A DNA stretch of 52,659 nt from Prorocentrum cordatum (GCA_963575745.1 CAUYUJ010019112.1:27501-80159), one strand, 5' to 3'. Positions 11,498 through 26,198 are shown, numbered from the stretch's first letter. Translations and numbers: made by a program. Notes: generated from the sequence alone by a model not told the origin.

Positions 11498-14400
11498 GTG
11501 AACGGGGGACAGAGGAGGGGGGCGGAGGACCCGGGGAGGACAGAGGATGGGGAGGAGGACAGAGGAGGGGGAGGGCCAGAGGAGGGGGAGGAGGCGGACA
11601 GAGTAGGAGGAGGAGGAGGACCCAGGGAGGACAGAAGAGGGGAGGACAGAGGAGGGGAGGGACAGAGGAGGGGGCGGAGGGGGGGGGACAGAGGAGGGGG
11701 AGGAGGGGGGGGGGAAGAGTCCACTCGCCCGCAAGGAGCACCACACCCCGCGGGTGCTCTGACTCTGCAGGCGAGGTCTGTCCTCGCCCTTATGCGCCAA
11801 TAGCGCGCCGACGAGCTCCGCGTCCACCTCAGCTCAGCGCCCTGGCGGTAGGGGAGCAGGGCAGCAGCAGCAGCAGCGGGCAGCAGCGAGCAGCAGCATC
11901 ACGCAGTGGGCAGCGCAGCGTCAGCGGCAGCAGGGGAGGGGATGGAAGAGCGGGCGAGGAGGAGGAGGAGGAGGAGGGGGAGGAGGAGGAGGAGGAGGAG
12001 GAGGAGGAGGAGGAGGAGAGGAGGAGGAGGAGGAGAGGAGGAGGGAGGAGGAGGAGGAGGAGGAGGAGGAGGAGGAGGAGGAGGAGGAGGGAGGAGGAGG
12101 AGGAGGAGGAGGAGGAGGAGGAGGAGGAGGAGGAGGAGGAGGAGGAGGAGGAGGGTAAGAAGAAGGGTCCTGGGATTCTAGGCGGAGGGCGGGAGGAGGA
12201 GGGAGGAGAGGCAAGAGAGGTAGGAGGAGGGAGGAGGAGGGAGGAGGAGGAGGAGGAGGAGGAGTAGGTGGGAGGGAGGAGGAGGAGGAGAGGAGGAGAG
12301 GAGGAGGAGGAGGGGAGGAGGAGGAAGGAGGAGGAGGAGGAGGAGGAGGAGGAGGAGGAGGGGGAGGAGGAGGGTGAGGAGGAGGAGGAGGAGCAGGGAG
12401 GGAGGACGGAAGGATGGAAGGAAGGAGGAGGAGGAGGTGGAGGAGGAGGAGGAGGAGGAGGAGGAGGAGGAGGAGGAGGAGGGGAAGGAGGAAGTGGATT
12501 TGTCGACATCGACCGTTCTTATAAGGCCCAGCATGCCCGATGAAGTTCCGCCAGCGTGGCTCTCCAGAGCCCCGGAGCTGGCCGCGAAAGCCTCGAGGGC
12601 TGGGCGGGCGGCGCGGCGGGAGGCTGCCAGGTGCAGCCTGCAGGCTTTGAGACCGTGCCGGACGGTGCGGTGCAGCGGATGGCGCGCAGGCTGGACGTCA
12701 GGGGAGGAAAAGGCACAGTGGGGGCGCGCATCAAGAAACTGAATGTTTTTCGTCAGGGTATACCCTGGCTGTCTTCGCTCCGCGCGCTGCGCGCTGCCTT
12801 TCCATGGCGCACCGTACCCATACCTCCACCCATACGCGGGCGGTGCGTCAGCGGCTTGGCGCGCAGGCGCCTACTATTTTTTTTTTCGTGTGTGGAGGCG
12901 GGATGCCGATCGGTTCTTCGTTTCCGTCGGCTTGGATGTTCCGTCGGCTAGGGGAGGGGTTTGTCGTTGCCGCCGCTGGATTCGCCCCGAAATCCCAGTC
13001 AGAACGCACCGCGGGAGAGGTCTGGGGGGCAGCGGTATCGGTGCCTTTTCGTTTCTCCAAGTCGGCACCGCTCGGACGTGTGCCTGTATGCGCGCCGATG
13101 GACAGAGGTACGGTCGGACAGAGGTACAGAGGGGGCGCGCATCAAGAAGCCATTTGCTTTTCGTCGGAGTACCCTTGGTTTCTTCGCTCTGTGCGCTGCG
13201 CGGTGACTTCCCGCGGCCGTCAGAGGGGCTGCTGCGTTCAGGGTGCTCTGGGTTTCCCTTCAAGTGCACCTCGCGCGCGAGTTTTCAGGGTTGGGTTGCT
13301 TGCGAGGGTTTCTTGCGACCGCGCCCGCACTGTAGAAGATCGAGGTCGGTTCGGGGAGGGTGCCCTGATGTTTTTCGTGTTTGCTGGATGTCATTGTGCA
13401 TCTTGGGGGTTGGCACCCTCGAGCATTCTTCGGTTTGGCCGGCGGAGGGTCTCATGTTCTTGAAGGATGTTTTTCTGCCTCAGGTCCGGTTGTACGCGCC
13501 GATGGAGTCCGATCGCGGGTCGCAGAATCGAAATTCAGACGACGCAGGTTACGACGGCCACGCCAAATCGGGCGGTGCGGCACAGGAGGCTGCTCAAGCG
13601 CCGACGGCGGCCGATGGCGACCATCGGGGGCCATGAAGCCGGCGAAGGCATGCAGGGACCGCTCACCCGCGATGTCGGTGCGGCACAGTCAGGAGGCTGC
13701 TTGAGCGCCGTCGGCGACCGAAGGCGAACCTCAAATTCAGGAAGGGAAAAAACACACAGACACAATTAATCGTCGCTTTCCCAGAAAATATTGGAAAATA
13801 TGGGAAATGGGGGGGAAGACAAAAAAAACAACATATAGGAAACTATGGGGAATCCTTTTATTTGTGTGTATTTATTTGTGTGTCCTGGGGCCCCTTCACA
13901 AGTATCCAACTCTGCTGATGCCCACTCCAGCGAACAAAGCTCAAGGAGACATGCTGGCACGAGGAGAGGCTCAAGCGGGAGGAGCCCAGAGACCCCTCAG
14001 CCCTAAGAGCAGGAACGCTTGTTGTCGGGCCATTTCAGTGCGCCAAGCGAGGGTGTCCGTGGTTCGAACGGGCCTCACAGTTCGTGCACACGATGAGCAG
14101 GGCGTCGTCCGAGCAGATCAACGCAATGCTGCGGTGACCTTTGGGCAGTGAGGGCATTGGGGAGCATCCTGGGAGGCCGCTCGCACGTGCCCGTCGGCAG
14201 CGTCGTCTTGCGGTTGCCCCCTCCTGGGCGTTCACGCTGCCGCGTGGAAGCTCTCGCACAGGTCTCGCGCAACCAAGATCTCGCAGCAGAGTCAGGAGGG
14301 GAAACAACACACAGACACAATGAATCGTCGATTCCTCAGAAAATATGGGAGAATCTGGGAAGTGTGGGGACGACAGAAACCCAGAAAATATAGGAACATA

Positions 14401-16415
14401 TGGGGAATCGTTTTATTTGTGTGTATTAATTTGTGTGTCCCAGGGCCCCTTCACAGAGGCCTAACTGTGCCCAGGCGAATTGTGTCCAGAGAGACCTTTG
14501 TCAGATTCAGTCTGGGCCAGCTGGGCATCAGCCGAAAAGACAGCGTCGACAGCAGGCAGAACTCTCCGTGGCCCGATGGAGCCGCTCGACGCTCTCCTCA
14601 GAGGGCCGTGGGTGTCGAGCTGACGCAGCCTACCACGTGCGAGATTATTTCCCATTTTCGCGAGTCGATCCCCATCGCTCGACTAGACGTAAGAGTGACC
14701 CTTCGCCGGAGTGACCTTTGGTGCGCGCTCACTGGGGTCCCCCGGTCGCCGTGCTCGGTGCGATAGTAGCGTCTTGCGCGCTTATGTTTGGCCTCCTCGC
14801 GCCCCCCAAAAAGCCGCGCACCAAAGGTCACTCTTGCCCAGGGTCACTCTTACGTGCAGCCGAATCGCTGCGGTCAGGAGAGTTCGCAACATGCGCTCGG
14901 ACCTCACAATCCATCCACAACGTTCCGATGAGTCTGTGGGAGGAAGCCAGCATACGGCCTCTTGCAGCTCAAGGCCTCAACCAAGGGTTCGATGGCTTGC
15001 ACAGCCACTTCCTTACAGTCCGAAGAGACAGACGAGGATTCCAGAGCGCGCATTTGAGCACCAGCCTGCGCACCAAACTCTCCAGCTCGGGCGGTCTGCG
15101 GATATGGGGGGCCAAATGGGCCCACTACAACGAGCACGTTCTAAGCCATCGCCGTCGACTATCACAATCCCCCAGCTAGCCCTGGACAAATCCGGAGCCT
15201 TGTGAGCTCGAAGGAGCCAGTGAATATCTCTTGCCACAGTCGCGAATCCATGAAACGTGGACCCCAGAGGAGGAGGAGGAGGAGGAGGAGGAAGAGGAGG
15301 GGGGGGGGCGTGTGTTGCATGATCGGTGATGTCTCCTGGGCTAGCTCTGGTTCAGTTCCGCGTCTTCCCTCCTCTTCCTGCCCCGTGCTCCTGCTCCTGC
15401 TGCCGCTCCCTGTCTGTTCGTCCCTCCTTCAATCCTCCCCCCGCCTCCTCGCCGATCCCATCGGAAGGAAGACGGCAAGACGATGTACAGCACCTACAGC
15501 GCGACATTGCTCTCGGAGTTCGCCAAGGCGCTCGTGTCCCTGGTGATGCTGCTGTCGACGGTGGGCATATCCGAGGTCGAGATCAACTGGTTGTACATGC
15601 GGAGATATGCGGTGCCAGGTGCCGTGTATCGCGCTGCGCTGCCGCGCACAACCGATGATGATGCTGATGGTGATGATGCTGCTGATGATGATCATGACGA
15701 TGATGACGATGATTGTGATGATGCTGCTGATGTTGATGATGTTGATCATGCTCATGATGAGGAGGATGAGGAGGAGGACTGCGATAACGATGACGATGAC
15801 GATAGTGATGGTGATGGTGATGGTGATGATGATGCTATCGCTGATGATGATGGTGATGACAACGTTTGTGGTGATAGTGGTAATGACAATGCACCGTATG
15901 ATGAACATTATGATTATTGTGCTGTTACTGCTGATTCGGATTATGATGTTGATGTCGAGGATGGTTGATGATTGATATGCTGATTTCTTGCTGGATGGAC
16001 GGATGATGATGGTGAAGGCGAGGACGATGATGGCGATGATGACGATGATGCCGATGATGATGGTGGCGACGACGACGATGATGATGATGATGATGAGGAT
16101 TTGTTGTCGATGATAATGCCGATGATGAGGATGATGGTGATGATGATGATGGTGATGATGATGATAATGATCATGATGATTATGATGGTGGTGGTGGTGA
16201 TGGTTATGGCGATGATGATGATGATGATGATGCTGATTTTGCTGATGTTGATGATGGTGATGGTCATGGTGATGGTGATGGTCATGGTGATGGTGATGGT
16301 GGTGATGGTGATGGTGATGATGATGATGATGATGATGATGATGAGGATGAGGATGAGGATAAGGATGAGGATGAGGATGAGGATGAGGATGAGGATGAGG
16401 ATGAGGATGAGGATG

Positions 16416-16454
<39 letters not shown>

Positions 16455-16473
16455 CTGATGCTGATGCTGATGC

Positions 16474-16547
<74 letters not shown>

Positions 16548-19500
16548 CTGATGCTGATGCTGATGCTGATGCTGATGATGATGATGCTGATGAGGAGGTG
16601 GAGGAGGAGGAGGAGGAGGAGGAGGGAGGAGGAGGAGGAGGAGGAGGAGGAGGAGGAGGCCACTGCGCTGGGGGAGGCGGCGCGGCAGTGCCGAGGACCT
16701 GCGCTGCCGTGCCCCTGCTGCTGCTCCGCTGCGCGCCCGCGTGGTTGGCAGGGCGACGCTCGTGCTCTGCACACGCGTGGCGCCTCGCGGGGACGCCTGG
16801 GGGGCACGTGGCCGCCGCGACAGCGGGGAGGCGTCGGGGTGGGCGCTTCGGGGCCTGCGGGAGGCCCGTGGGAGTCTTTGGGCCGTCGTGCGAGCGTCGG
16901 GGGCTGTCTGGAAGAGCCTTCGAGGCGTCTGTGTAGGGGAACAAAAAGTGGCATAAACATAAAAACTCGGAGGTCCGCGCGGTTTTCTCGGATCGGCGCT
17001 GGACCCCCCTCCCTGGCGCGCGGAGCGCGCCAGGGGCGGCGCCAGAGGCGCCGCCGGGGGCCCCAGCGCCGATCCGAGAAATCCGCGCGGACCTCTGAGT
17101 TTTTATGTTTATGCCACTTTTTGTTCCCCTACTGTGGAGATACATTGAGGACGTCTTGGGCTGCTCCTGGGCCGCCTCGCCGCGGGGCGGTCTTGAGGAG
17201 CCTGGGGGTTACGTTCGGGCGATCTGGGGCTGCCTTGGAGACGTCCCCGGGGGCGGCTTGGGGCAGTGTTGAGGTTACGTTGCGGTGGTATTGGGTCGTC
17301 CCGGAGCTATCTTGGGGCCCCCGTCGAGGCTTGTTGGACTGGTGCGAAGCTGTTCAGGGCAGCCCTGAGATCGTTTGAGTGCCATGCGGGGGCGGCCACT
17401 CTGGACCCACAATGCTGTCGAGGCAAGACCTTCTGGCGCCATCTTGGGGGGTCCTTCGAGCCGCCTGCGAGTGGCTCGGGGTCCTGTCCGTGGGCGGGTC
17501 TTGGGCTGTTTTGGAGCTGTCTTGTGGCTGTCTTGGGCTGTCTTGGCGTCTCGGAGCATCGGGGAGGCGGCCTGGATGGCCGGTCGTCTCGAGTGTCGCT
17601 GGAGGTCAGCGTTGGCTCTCAAGGCCAGGCTTCCACGCCAAACGGGAGAATGGCACCGCCGTGCTTTCAGCGCCCTTGGCCTCGAAGGGGCCTGTCGGAG
17701 AACTTCTCGGTAGCCTTGTCCAGTTCTCAACGGACGTCATGGTGACCTGGTCAACGTAAGCGGCTTATCTTCGGTTGTATTGGTGGCGTCGGGGTGTCTT
17801 GCCGCCTCAAGGGGTCTTGTGGTCGTCTTGGAGTGGTCCAGGCACGCTCGTAGCTCGTCCACATTGGAGACGTCTTGGGCGGCGTGGTTTGGGGCGCCTC
17901 TCGGGAATTGCTCGGGGGGCCCTGCCATCGTTCATAGTAATGAGAGAGAGAGAGAGAAGGGCCCGGCGTCTGGGTGATGTGCGCTGCCAAGCGCGGTCGC
18001 GGATTTCGTGAACAACAACCTCGTTTTCTTGATTCAGGAGCGCCTAGATCCAGCGACGTTCCAGCTCGTGGGTCAGATGAAAATCGTCTTCACAGGACGC
18101 GGGGAGTCCAACTACGATTCCCAATCCGCTTTCCCCATCCTCCCTGCTCCCTGTTATCCCGCCTCCCCTCTTCCTCAAGGCCATAGCTGGCTCAGGCGAT
18201 TCGGTGCAATCTCATGGGTTGCGCGCCTGCCGGCCACAGGCATCCAGTGTGTTGCCCCCGCATACATTCATTTTTACATTCCGTGCAGACTCTGCTCGAA
18301 GCAGACGATGGCGGCCACGATAGAACCGGCGTGGCACTGCAAAGAGCGAGCGCGCCGAGCGAACGGCTGATTGTGATTGAGAACTTCATCGGCAGTGTCA
18401 CGATGTTCCAACCTAGTTGAGCTTTGACCACCAGAAGGAATTTCGAGCACCAAGAAAATACCGAACTTTCAAGGTTTTCACGTGTCGGGCCCTGGGAGGC
18501 GATACTCGTTCGACACTGTTTCGACACTTTTCTGGGTGCTCGAAATTATTTCCGGGATGTGGTCTTCAAGTACGATGGGAGCAACATAGCGGCAGTGGCA
18601 CGGATACCTCAGCATGACAGTGCGCAACCAGATATGTCGCGTCAAAGACAAAGCACAGCAGGCGGACTCAAACCAGGCGGTGCCAGATATTGGGAATGTC
18701 AGAGTTGCAGCAAGTCCAATATTGCAGCATTCAACACATGATGCCGATATTGCCCCGCAGCGTTGAAACAAAATCGTACGCAGGCATCGTATGAGACAGC
18801 AGGGGACAGCGCCAAGGAGGCACAATCGTCCCAACCGTCCAGCATCTCGTCCGCGGTGGCGCGCAAGGCAGAATCAATGGTGGCATGCATCAGTCGAGTG
18901 GTACAAGTCCAGTTCCAACTTGGAGCAGAAGCAGCAGTAGCAGCATCAGCAGCAACAGCAGGATGGGACCAAAACCACAGCACCAGGTGGACCCGCTCAG
19001 CAGGACCAGTACCAGTCGCTCAGACCGACAATCGGCCCGGCGTTGCCAGAAATTGCACAGTCATACAGACTGTGGATCCCAATGCCGTCCAAAGCAACAG
19101 ACTTTGCAGCGCACCGGCACAAACTGAAGGAGCAGCTAGACGCCATCAGGAAACATGTCTGAGTAGCATACAACATAGGACACACGTCGCGTATCCAGGA
19201 GTTGGAACAAGATTTCGCAGTGGCCTTCTATCTGGTGTTGTATGCGTGAGTGCCAGAAAAAGAACTGCACACCAGGCGCAATACGTGGATCGTGTCAGGA
19301 GGAGGTCGGAGAAGGCCGAGAACGTCGAATCGGAGGCACAAGACTATCTTGAACAATGTCAGTTGCAACAGAAACACAGCATGGAGGATTGAGCAAGAGC
19401 GGAGCTATTGTTGATCAATTTTGAACAGCTTTTTACACAGGCAAAGACCAAAGCAGATAATATCGACGATTCGGACGGAGACATGAGCGACGTAGAGGAT

Positions 19501-22500
19501 GACCAGCGCGCCGCCAAGGACGGCATGGCGCGCCTAGTCCGAGCGCACGCAGCAGCAGGTGACAGCTGGCGACGCCAGGCAGTGACAGCGCAGGAGGAGG
19601 CGGCCCAACATACTTAGCCGCGATCCAGGCCAACATAAAGCAGATGCAACAACACATGGTCACGTTGCAGCAACAGGTGCAGTCATCCAGGCGGGCTTGT
19701 CGCAGCTGGGCGCGCGCCCAAGGCAGCCAGTTGGAGAAGTGACAGCAGCGCCGACAGCAGGCGTCCCAGAGCGATCTCGCCACCAGGGGGCGAAGTTCCA
19801 GCAGAGCATCCAATTCCGCCAGATTTGCTGTTGCCACGTGCAGCAGCGGACGCGCGCCCGCCGGAGGGCGCTCTTCGCGGCCCAGGTTCAGCAGTCAAGC
19901 CGGCCTTGCGCGAGTCGGCCGACGAGGGCGCGCGCGCGGAGGCAAGGGCAGGCGCGTCGCGGGCAAGGGCGCCGCAGCGTTCACGAGGCCAAACAGCTCG
20001 AATGGCATCGGCGTCGGCTTCGAGCCCCATTGAGCTCAACGGCGAGGCCGACGCGGATGGCGCGTTTCCGCGGCCACTTTGCGCGGTGGGGCCCCGCGTT
20101 CTTCGACGCCAGGACCCCCGCGTCCAATTGCAGGAGGTCAAGTTTCGCAGCCAGAGGATGGATGCGCAGCCGCCGCTATCATGGGGCCCCATCGGCGAAG
20201 GAATCAGAGGAGTTGCCGCGCGCGGAGCCGACTTCTCGCGCGGGCGCCAGACAGGGCGGCGCCGAGAAATTCTGAGCTTTACGACTGTTCGGACTTTCGC
20301 GTGAGACGTGCGTTTCCGCCCCCGCTCGCAGCAACCTCTCCTCGCCAGCTCAGGGGTCGGCCCCAGGTTGGCAGCTCCGAGATGTAGCCTGCAACTGCGC
20401 GATGGCGCAGTGCGTGTCAAGTGTATTTGCGAGTTCCGCGATTAAGGGATACCCGCTGGAAGAGGAGACGTCCAGCGACATCCATGGGCGCCAGGGCGCG
20501 TCGGCCTTTGGTGGGTGCGTGGTTCCAGCGCTGCGCCGACAAATAACATCAGTTTCTTCGAGACGATGAGGCTCTTCTTTCACGCGTCGGCGGGGCGCTT
20601 GAGCTTGTCGATATCTCGGCAGATGCAAGTCGCATCGTGGTCGACGCGTTTAACGGGCGGGGTCTTCGAATGAGTTTCAGCAGGGAGAATGTGGGGGATC
20701 TGAGCGCCTCCTCCAGTTTAGCGGGGCAGGCGCCGAGCTGGCCCGAGCGCAGAAAAGGAAGAATATGGGCGGAGTCACGCGGGTCGCCCCCGAGGCTCCG
20801 GGCCCCCGGGGCATCCGGATTGCGAGGCAGCGCCCGCATCTCGGGGCCATCTTGGGCGAAAAAGTTCCCGCGGGGCCAGAGAGATCGCGCGCCGCCTCAG
20901 AGCATGCGCAGGTGCTGAGCACTCCCTGCGCAGAAGAGTTGTTCGCTCAATGCGCCAAGATCCCAATCTCCGACGCATCGACATTGCACGTTCTGAACTT
21001 GCTGGCGACGACACTACAATCGCACAACGCTGGCATCTGGCATGGCGCAACGGAAGCACATTCTCGTTTTTTTCTGTTCGGCCGGCATCTTGGGCAGATG
21101 CCGAGCGGCAAAAGGTTCGCCCAGGTATGGCCATCATGCTACGAAGGCCACCGCGGGACCAGCTAAGGCTGCCAGGGCGGATCTACCACGCAGCTACGTT
21201 GTCACCAGCTCAGGCTGTTCGGACGGATCATGCACTGGCTCGGACGCCCAGAAGCGATGGGACCCATGGCGTACCGCGCGCGTTTGCATTTGCGGCTGGC
21301 CGACGCGTGGCGCGATTTGCCTTGTCGACAATCAAAATATGCGGTGATGCGCGACTGCGCAGACCCGGCATGCTGTCCATGTAGTTGATAGGCATGGTTC
21401 AGAGATCCGCAAGGTCATGGCGCCAATTCCTGCGAGGCGCACCGCGTGGCGCGCGGCCTCGACGCGGTGATTTTCAACGGCTGTTCAGGCTGAAAAAGGA
21501 CGCTGCGTTGGCGCGCGCTGGATGGGGGCCCGCTACCCATCGCCCACCCAGAACATCCACTCCGAAAACACGGGCAGGCAGATGCGCAGAGTAGGCGGGC
21601 CTGGCCATGGCGCGCGCCCACGTTGCCCAGGTACGAATCCGCGCGACAACGCGCGGTGCAGAGTCATTCCCAACAGGTCCGACAGAGCCGACCGCGGGGC
21701 CCACGGGCACTTGTTGCGCGCGCGAAGGAGTTTTCACATTGGAGGTAGGCGCGATTCTATATGTCCTGCGATTTGGCCAGGCGCTGCCCGCTATGTCTTG
21801 CGCGGCGCGGGCGCGCCGCGCGAGTTTGCGCGAGGGCGGGCGCGGGGCGGTGCTGCGCCGCGGCTTGCGCGGAGACGAGCTGGGCTGGGAGGGCGCATTT
21901 TCCCCCGGAAGGGCTCGCGCGGGATTCCTCGCGGGCTCAAACTCATCGCGCGGGGCAAGAAGCTCGGGAGGTCCTCCAGGACGCGACGTGCGAATTGGAT
22001 GACGACGCGCGCCGGGCAGTCTGTCCGCCCAGCGCCCCGAACGCCCCCTAGGGCTTCCACGCGAGAGGCCCGGCGCGGCAAGCGCGACAGGTTCTACGTG
22101 GATCGACCACAGGGCGATGCTGGCCAGGCTGCGTGCGCCGCGCCGACGCGAATCAAGAGACGAGAGATGTGCGTGCCCAACTTTTCTCTCAAGGCAGACG
22201 GAGGACATGTGGCGTTCGGTCCCTCATGTCAGGCGTGATTTTTGCGCCGGCATGCCAGCTTGTAGTTCTGCCAGTCGACGTTGCCATCCGCCACCTAAAG
22301 GGGCGGCCGAACATCGCGGCTTGCGAGGCCCCTATCAGTCACAAACGTGTCTGGACAATGGGGGGGCGCTGCGATGCGCTGCCAAGGGCGCGGCCAGATG
22401 GGCGGGCGCCGCCCCGCCCCCCCCCCCCCCCCCCCCACCGGGCGCCAGCGAGCATGTCCAGGGGGGCCCATGGGCCGGCGAAAGACAGCGAGAACAGCTG

Positions 22501-25500
22501 GAAACAGGTGGCCTACTATGATAATCCATGGCGCGGCTCTCGGGGGTCATCCGGCGGTAGGCACAACAAGGTGGGAACGCCCGCGGCCAGCCTGGTGACG
22601 GAGTCAAGTGCCCACTTCTCTCATGTGGCCATCTCTCCGTGCGCTCGCTTCCTCGCTTAATTTCTGGTGCCGCCGACGTTGACCAGTGCTGTTTCCAAGA
22701 TGTGTGCCCCCGGGAGGATGCGGGCGGGCCCCCCCGCGCGAATGGCTGCCACCAGGATGCCAGGCCTGTGCCGTGCTCTTACCAGTTGTGAGTTCAGGAA
22801 GGCGCCCGCCTCCCAGGACGTCTCTCCTGGCGACGACGGCGACGCGGACGACAAAGACGACGGCGGCGACGACGACAACGCCGACGACGACGATGATGAT
22901 GACGACGGCGACGCCGACCACGACGACGGCGACGAGGAGGGAGGTTTCAAAACATCCAGGAAAAAGCCGACACAGACTGGGCGCGCGCCACCATCGCTCG
23001 CCGAATCACCGATCGATCACGACAGCACGCGCGGACGAGGGAGAGGCTCTGATAGATGAGGAGGACATCGGATCAGCCATGCGAGATCTGCATGCGTGCA
23101 TGTGACGGCGAATTCTGCACGACACCGGATTGTGCAGGGAAGAGTTGTTGCAAACAACGAGTTCGAGGAGATCTTGGGGTGAGCAGGTGCGCAAAGCGCT
23201 CCGCTCTCCCATCCATCCGCTTCCTCCGCCGCTGACGCCCTGCTGCCCCCTTCGACCGCCCCGCGCCCAGCTCCCCCCCGCCCGCGCCCGAGCCAGGCGG
23301 CGCTGTGGGCGCCGAGGTGGGGGTTAAGGCAGCCGCCGCCCGTATCGGGCCGTGAGAGCCCCAGGAAACCGAGGGTATTTCTTGCCCTCCTCCCCCCCCC
23401 CCCCTCTCCGCCCCCCCCTTCCGCTGATTTCTATTGATTTCTTTGAGGAGCATCCTCTTACAATACTACAAGCCAGCCGACTTGCAGCCAGAGAGCAGGG
23501 ACATAGGCGCAGAGCGCCGTGGGCAGGTTTTTTTCGAATCCAAAACGTGATAAGATGTGAGCGTCGTGTGTGTTTCTTGGGCCCTGCGAGGCGTTCCTCC
23601 GGCTTTTCCTTGCCGCGTTTGAGTAGAGATGCGAGCATGCATTGGGTGCAGTGCTACCGTTCACCACCGCCACCCCTCCCCCTTTCCGTTTCCTTCGCCC
23701 CCATCTCCATTTGTTTCCCCCCCCGACCTCCCTTCTTCCTCCCCTCTCTCTTTCCCGCCCCCCATATCCCACACTTCCAGTCCCCACCTCTGTCCCGCCC
23801 TCCGCCTCCTCATTTTCGTTTTCCCTCCCCCTTCCTCCTTCCTCCTGCTCCTCCCCTTCCTTCTTCCTCGTCTCGAAGGTTAAAGGGGGGACTGGGCACT
23901 GGCTTATCCAGGACTGCTCTTCCGGTTCGTCCTTCACCGGAAGCTGACCAAGGTCGCGGCTGCGTGCAAAAAGAAAAGAATGGGACAGAGGGACAAAACA
24001 AAAACTGGACTGTCGGGAGGGAAAAGGGGAGGGGAGAAAGAGCGCGGGGGGGAGGTGGAGGGGGGAGGATGTGGGGGGGAGAGGATGGTTCATTCTGTAG
24101 CGGGGGAGGGCTGGTGGGAGGAGAAGGGACGGGGTGGAGGAGGGGGGAGGATGAGGAGAAGGGGGAGACGAGGAGGTGGATATATATATACATATATATA
24201 TGATAGACATACATACATACATACATACATGCATGCATACATACATACATACAAACATACATACATGCATATATTTATACGTAGATATAGAGAGAGAGAG
24301 AGATCGGACGAAGAGCAAGAGGAGGAGGAGGAGGAAGAGGAGGAGCAGACTGGCGCAGTATGCAGCGTTTGAGGGTGGCTGGTCCCTGCATGAGCAATGA
24401 TTCGACAAAGCCCCAGTGTGCGGAGGAGATCGAATCTCGTCCACCGGAGTGGCAAGACGGGACCACTCGGTCTCGTGTTGGCTGGCAGGGCCACCAGCAC
24501 CGCTGCCGCGCCGCGGCCTGGAGGCACGTGCCCCGGACGGGCGTGGCCGGATGTTGGAGGTCTTGTATTCGGGGGCGGCAAAGAGGGGGGGGATGACTAG
24601 GGGGGGGGGACATCATGGCGAGGGCCATGACATTTCCCCAGATTCCATGGCGCCTCTACTTATTTCGTTACGTCCCTGGCCCCCCCGCTGGGCCGCGCAC
24701 ATGCCGCCGGCCACGATTTGCACCCCCCCTTTTGGACACCCCCCTCTTGGCCGCTCCAGAGTTGTGTGTGAGGCAGAGAGAGAGAGAGAGAGACAGAGAA
24801 CAAATGCGGGAGGTATGCAGGACCTCCAGCACTGCTGTTGGACCGTGTCCTGGAGCATCGTCCCTCGTGCAGCATGAGTCCCCGTGCTCTCTATGAAATG
24901 TAGTCGGCCGTGGGGCTTGTACTGCAACGCAGCATCCAAACGGCGAGCGCGAGCCTCGAGGCGCAAACGCAGAACCTAACACAATGAAAAATGTCTCGTA
25001 TCCAATTCGCCGCAATCTGAAACGTAGCTTGGCTACGAACCCAACCCTACGAAGCATCGAACAACGCAGGGTATGGCCCCCTCCTGATGGGTAGGGTGCC
25101 GCAAGAGGGATGGACCCTGGGGCAGTGAGGAGGCGCCATTCGAACCCTGCCGCTGCCCCAGCGCGCGAGGGGTGCCGAAGGGGGTCGGGGCCACCATGCG
25201 GGGCCCTGCCCCGGGGGCCTTCTTTGGTGGAGCTCCCTGCGAGGCTACGAAGCGTGTGAGTGGGGTGCCGAAGTGGGGCGGGGCCGTCAAGCGGGCCCTG
25301 CCACTGGGGCCTTCTGTGGGGATGAGTTGAATATGGGGAAGGAGGGTGGATGAGAATTGGGAGGGAGGGTGAGAAAGGAGGAGGGAGGAGGAGGAGGAGG
25401 AGGAGGAGGGCGGAGAAGAGAAGAGGAGAGAGGATGATGTTGGTGTTGGTGTTGGTGTTGGTGTTGGTGTTGGTGTGGTTGTTGTGGTTGCTGTTGTTGT

Positions 25501-25660
25501 TTCTGAGGTTGTTGTTGTTGGTTGTGTTGTTATTATTATTGTGTTATTCAAACTGTTGAAGGTGATGGTGAGGATGATGATGATGATGCTGATGATGAGG
25601 ATGAGGATGACGATGCTGATGATGCTGATGATCCGGATGATGCTGATGATGATGCTGATG

Positions 25661-25692
<32 letters not shown>

Positions 25693-26099
25693 CATGATTG
25701 TGATGCTGGTGCTGATTTCGCTGATGATGAGGATGTTGATGATGAGTGTGATGATCATGCTGATAATGGTCATGTTGATGGTGGTGATGATGACTGAACG
25801 TACCGCAGATGATGCTACTGATGCTGATGATTATGCCAACGATGATGCTGTTCGTGGTGATGATGCTGCTGCTGATGATACTGATGAGGTTGCTGATTAT
25901 GGTGATGTTGACCATGCTTATGCTGCTGCTGATGATGGTGATGATGAGTCTGATGATGTTGCTGATGATGATGATGCTGCTCATGCTGATGATGGTGTGC
26001 ACGATGATGCTGACGATGGTGGCGATAATGCTGATGCTGCGACTGCTGATGATGATGCGGTTGATGCTGCTGCTGCTGTTGATGATTGTGATGCTGATT

Positions 26100-26147
<48 letters not shown>

Positions 26148-26159
26148 TTGCTGTTGATA

Positions 26160-26198
<39 letters not shown>

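Noticed and set aside
16934-17131. Remnant of a parvovirus-type inverted terminal repeat
   Set aside because: Only the hairpin geometry matches. There is no viral coding sequence nearby, and a 5-bp flanking duplication fits a small transposable element better.
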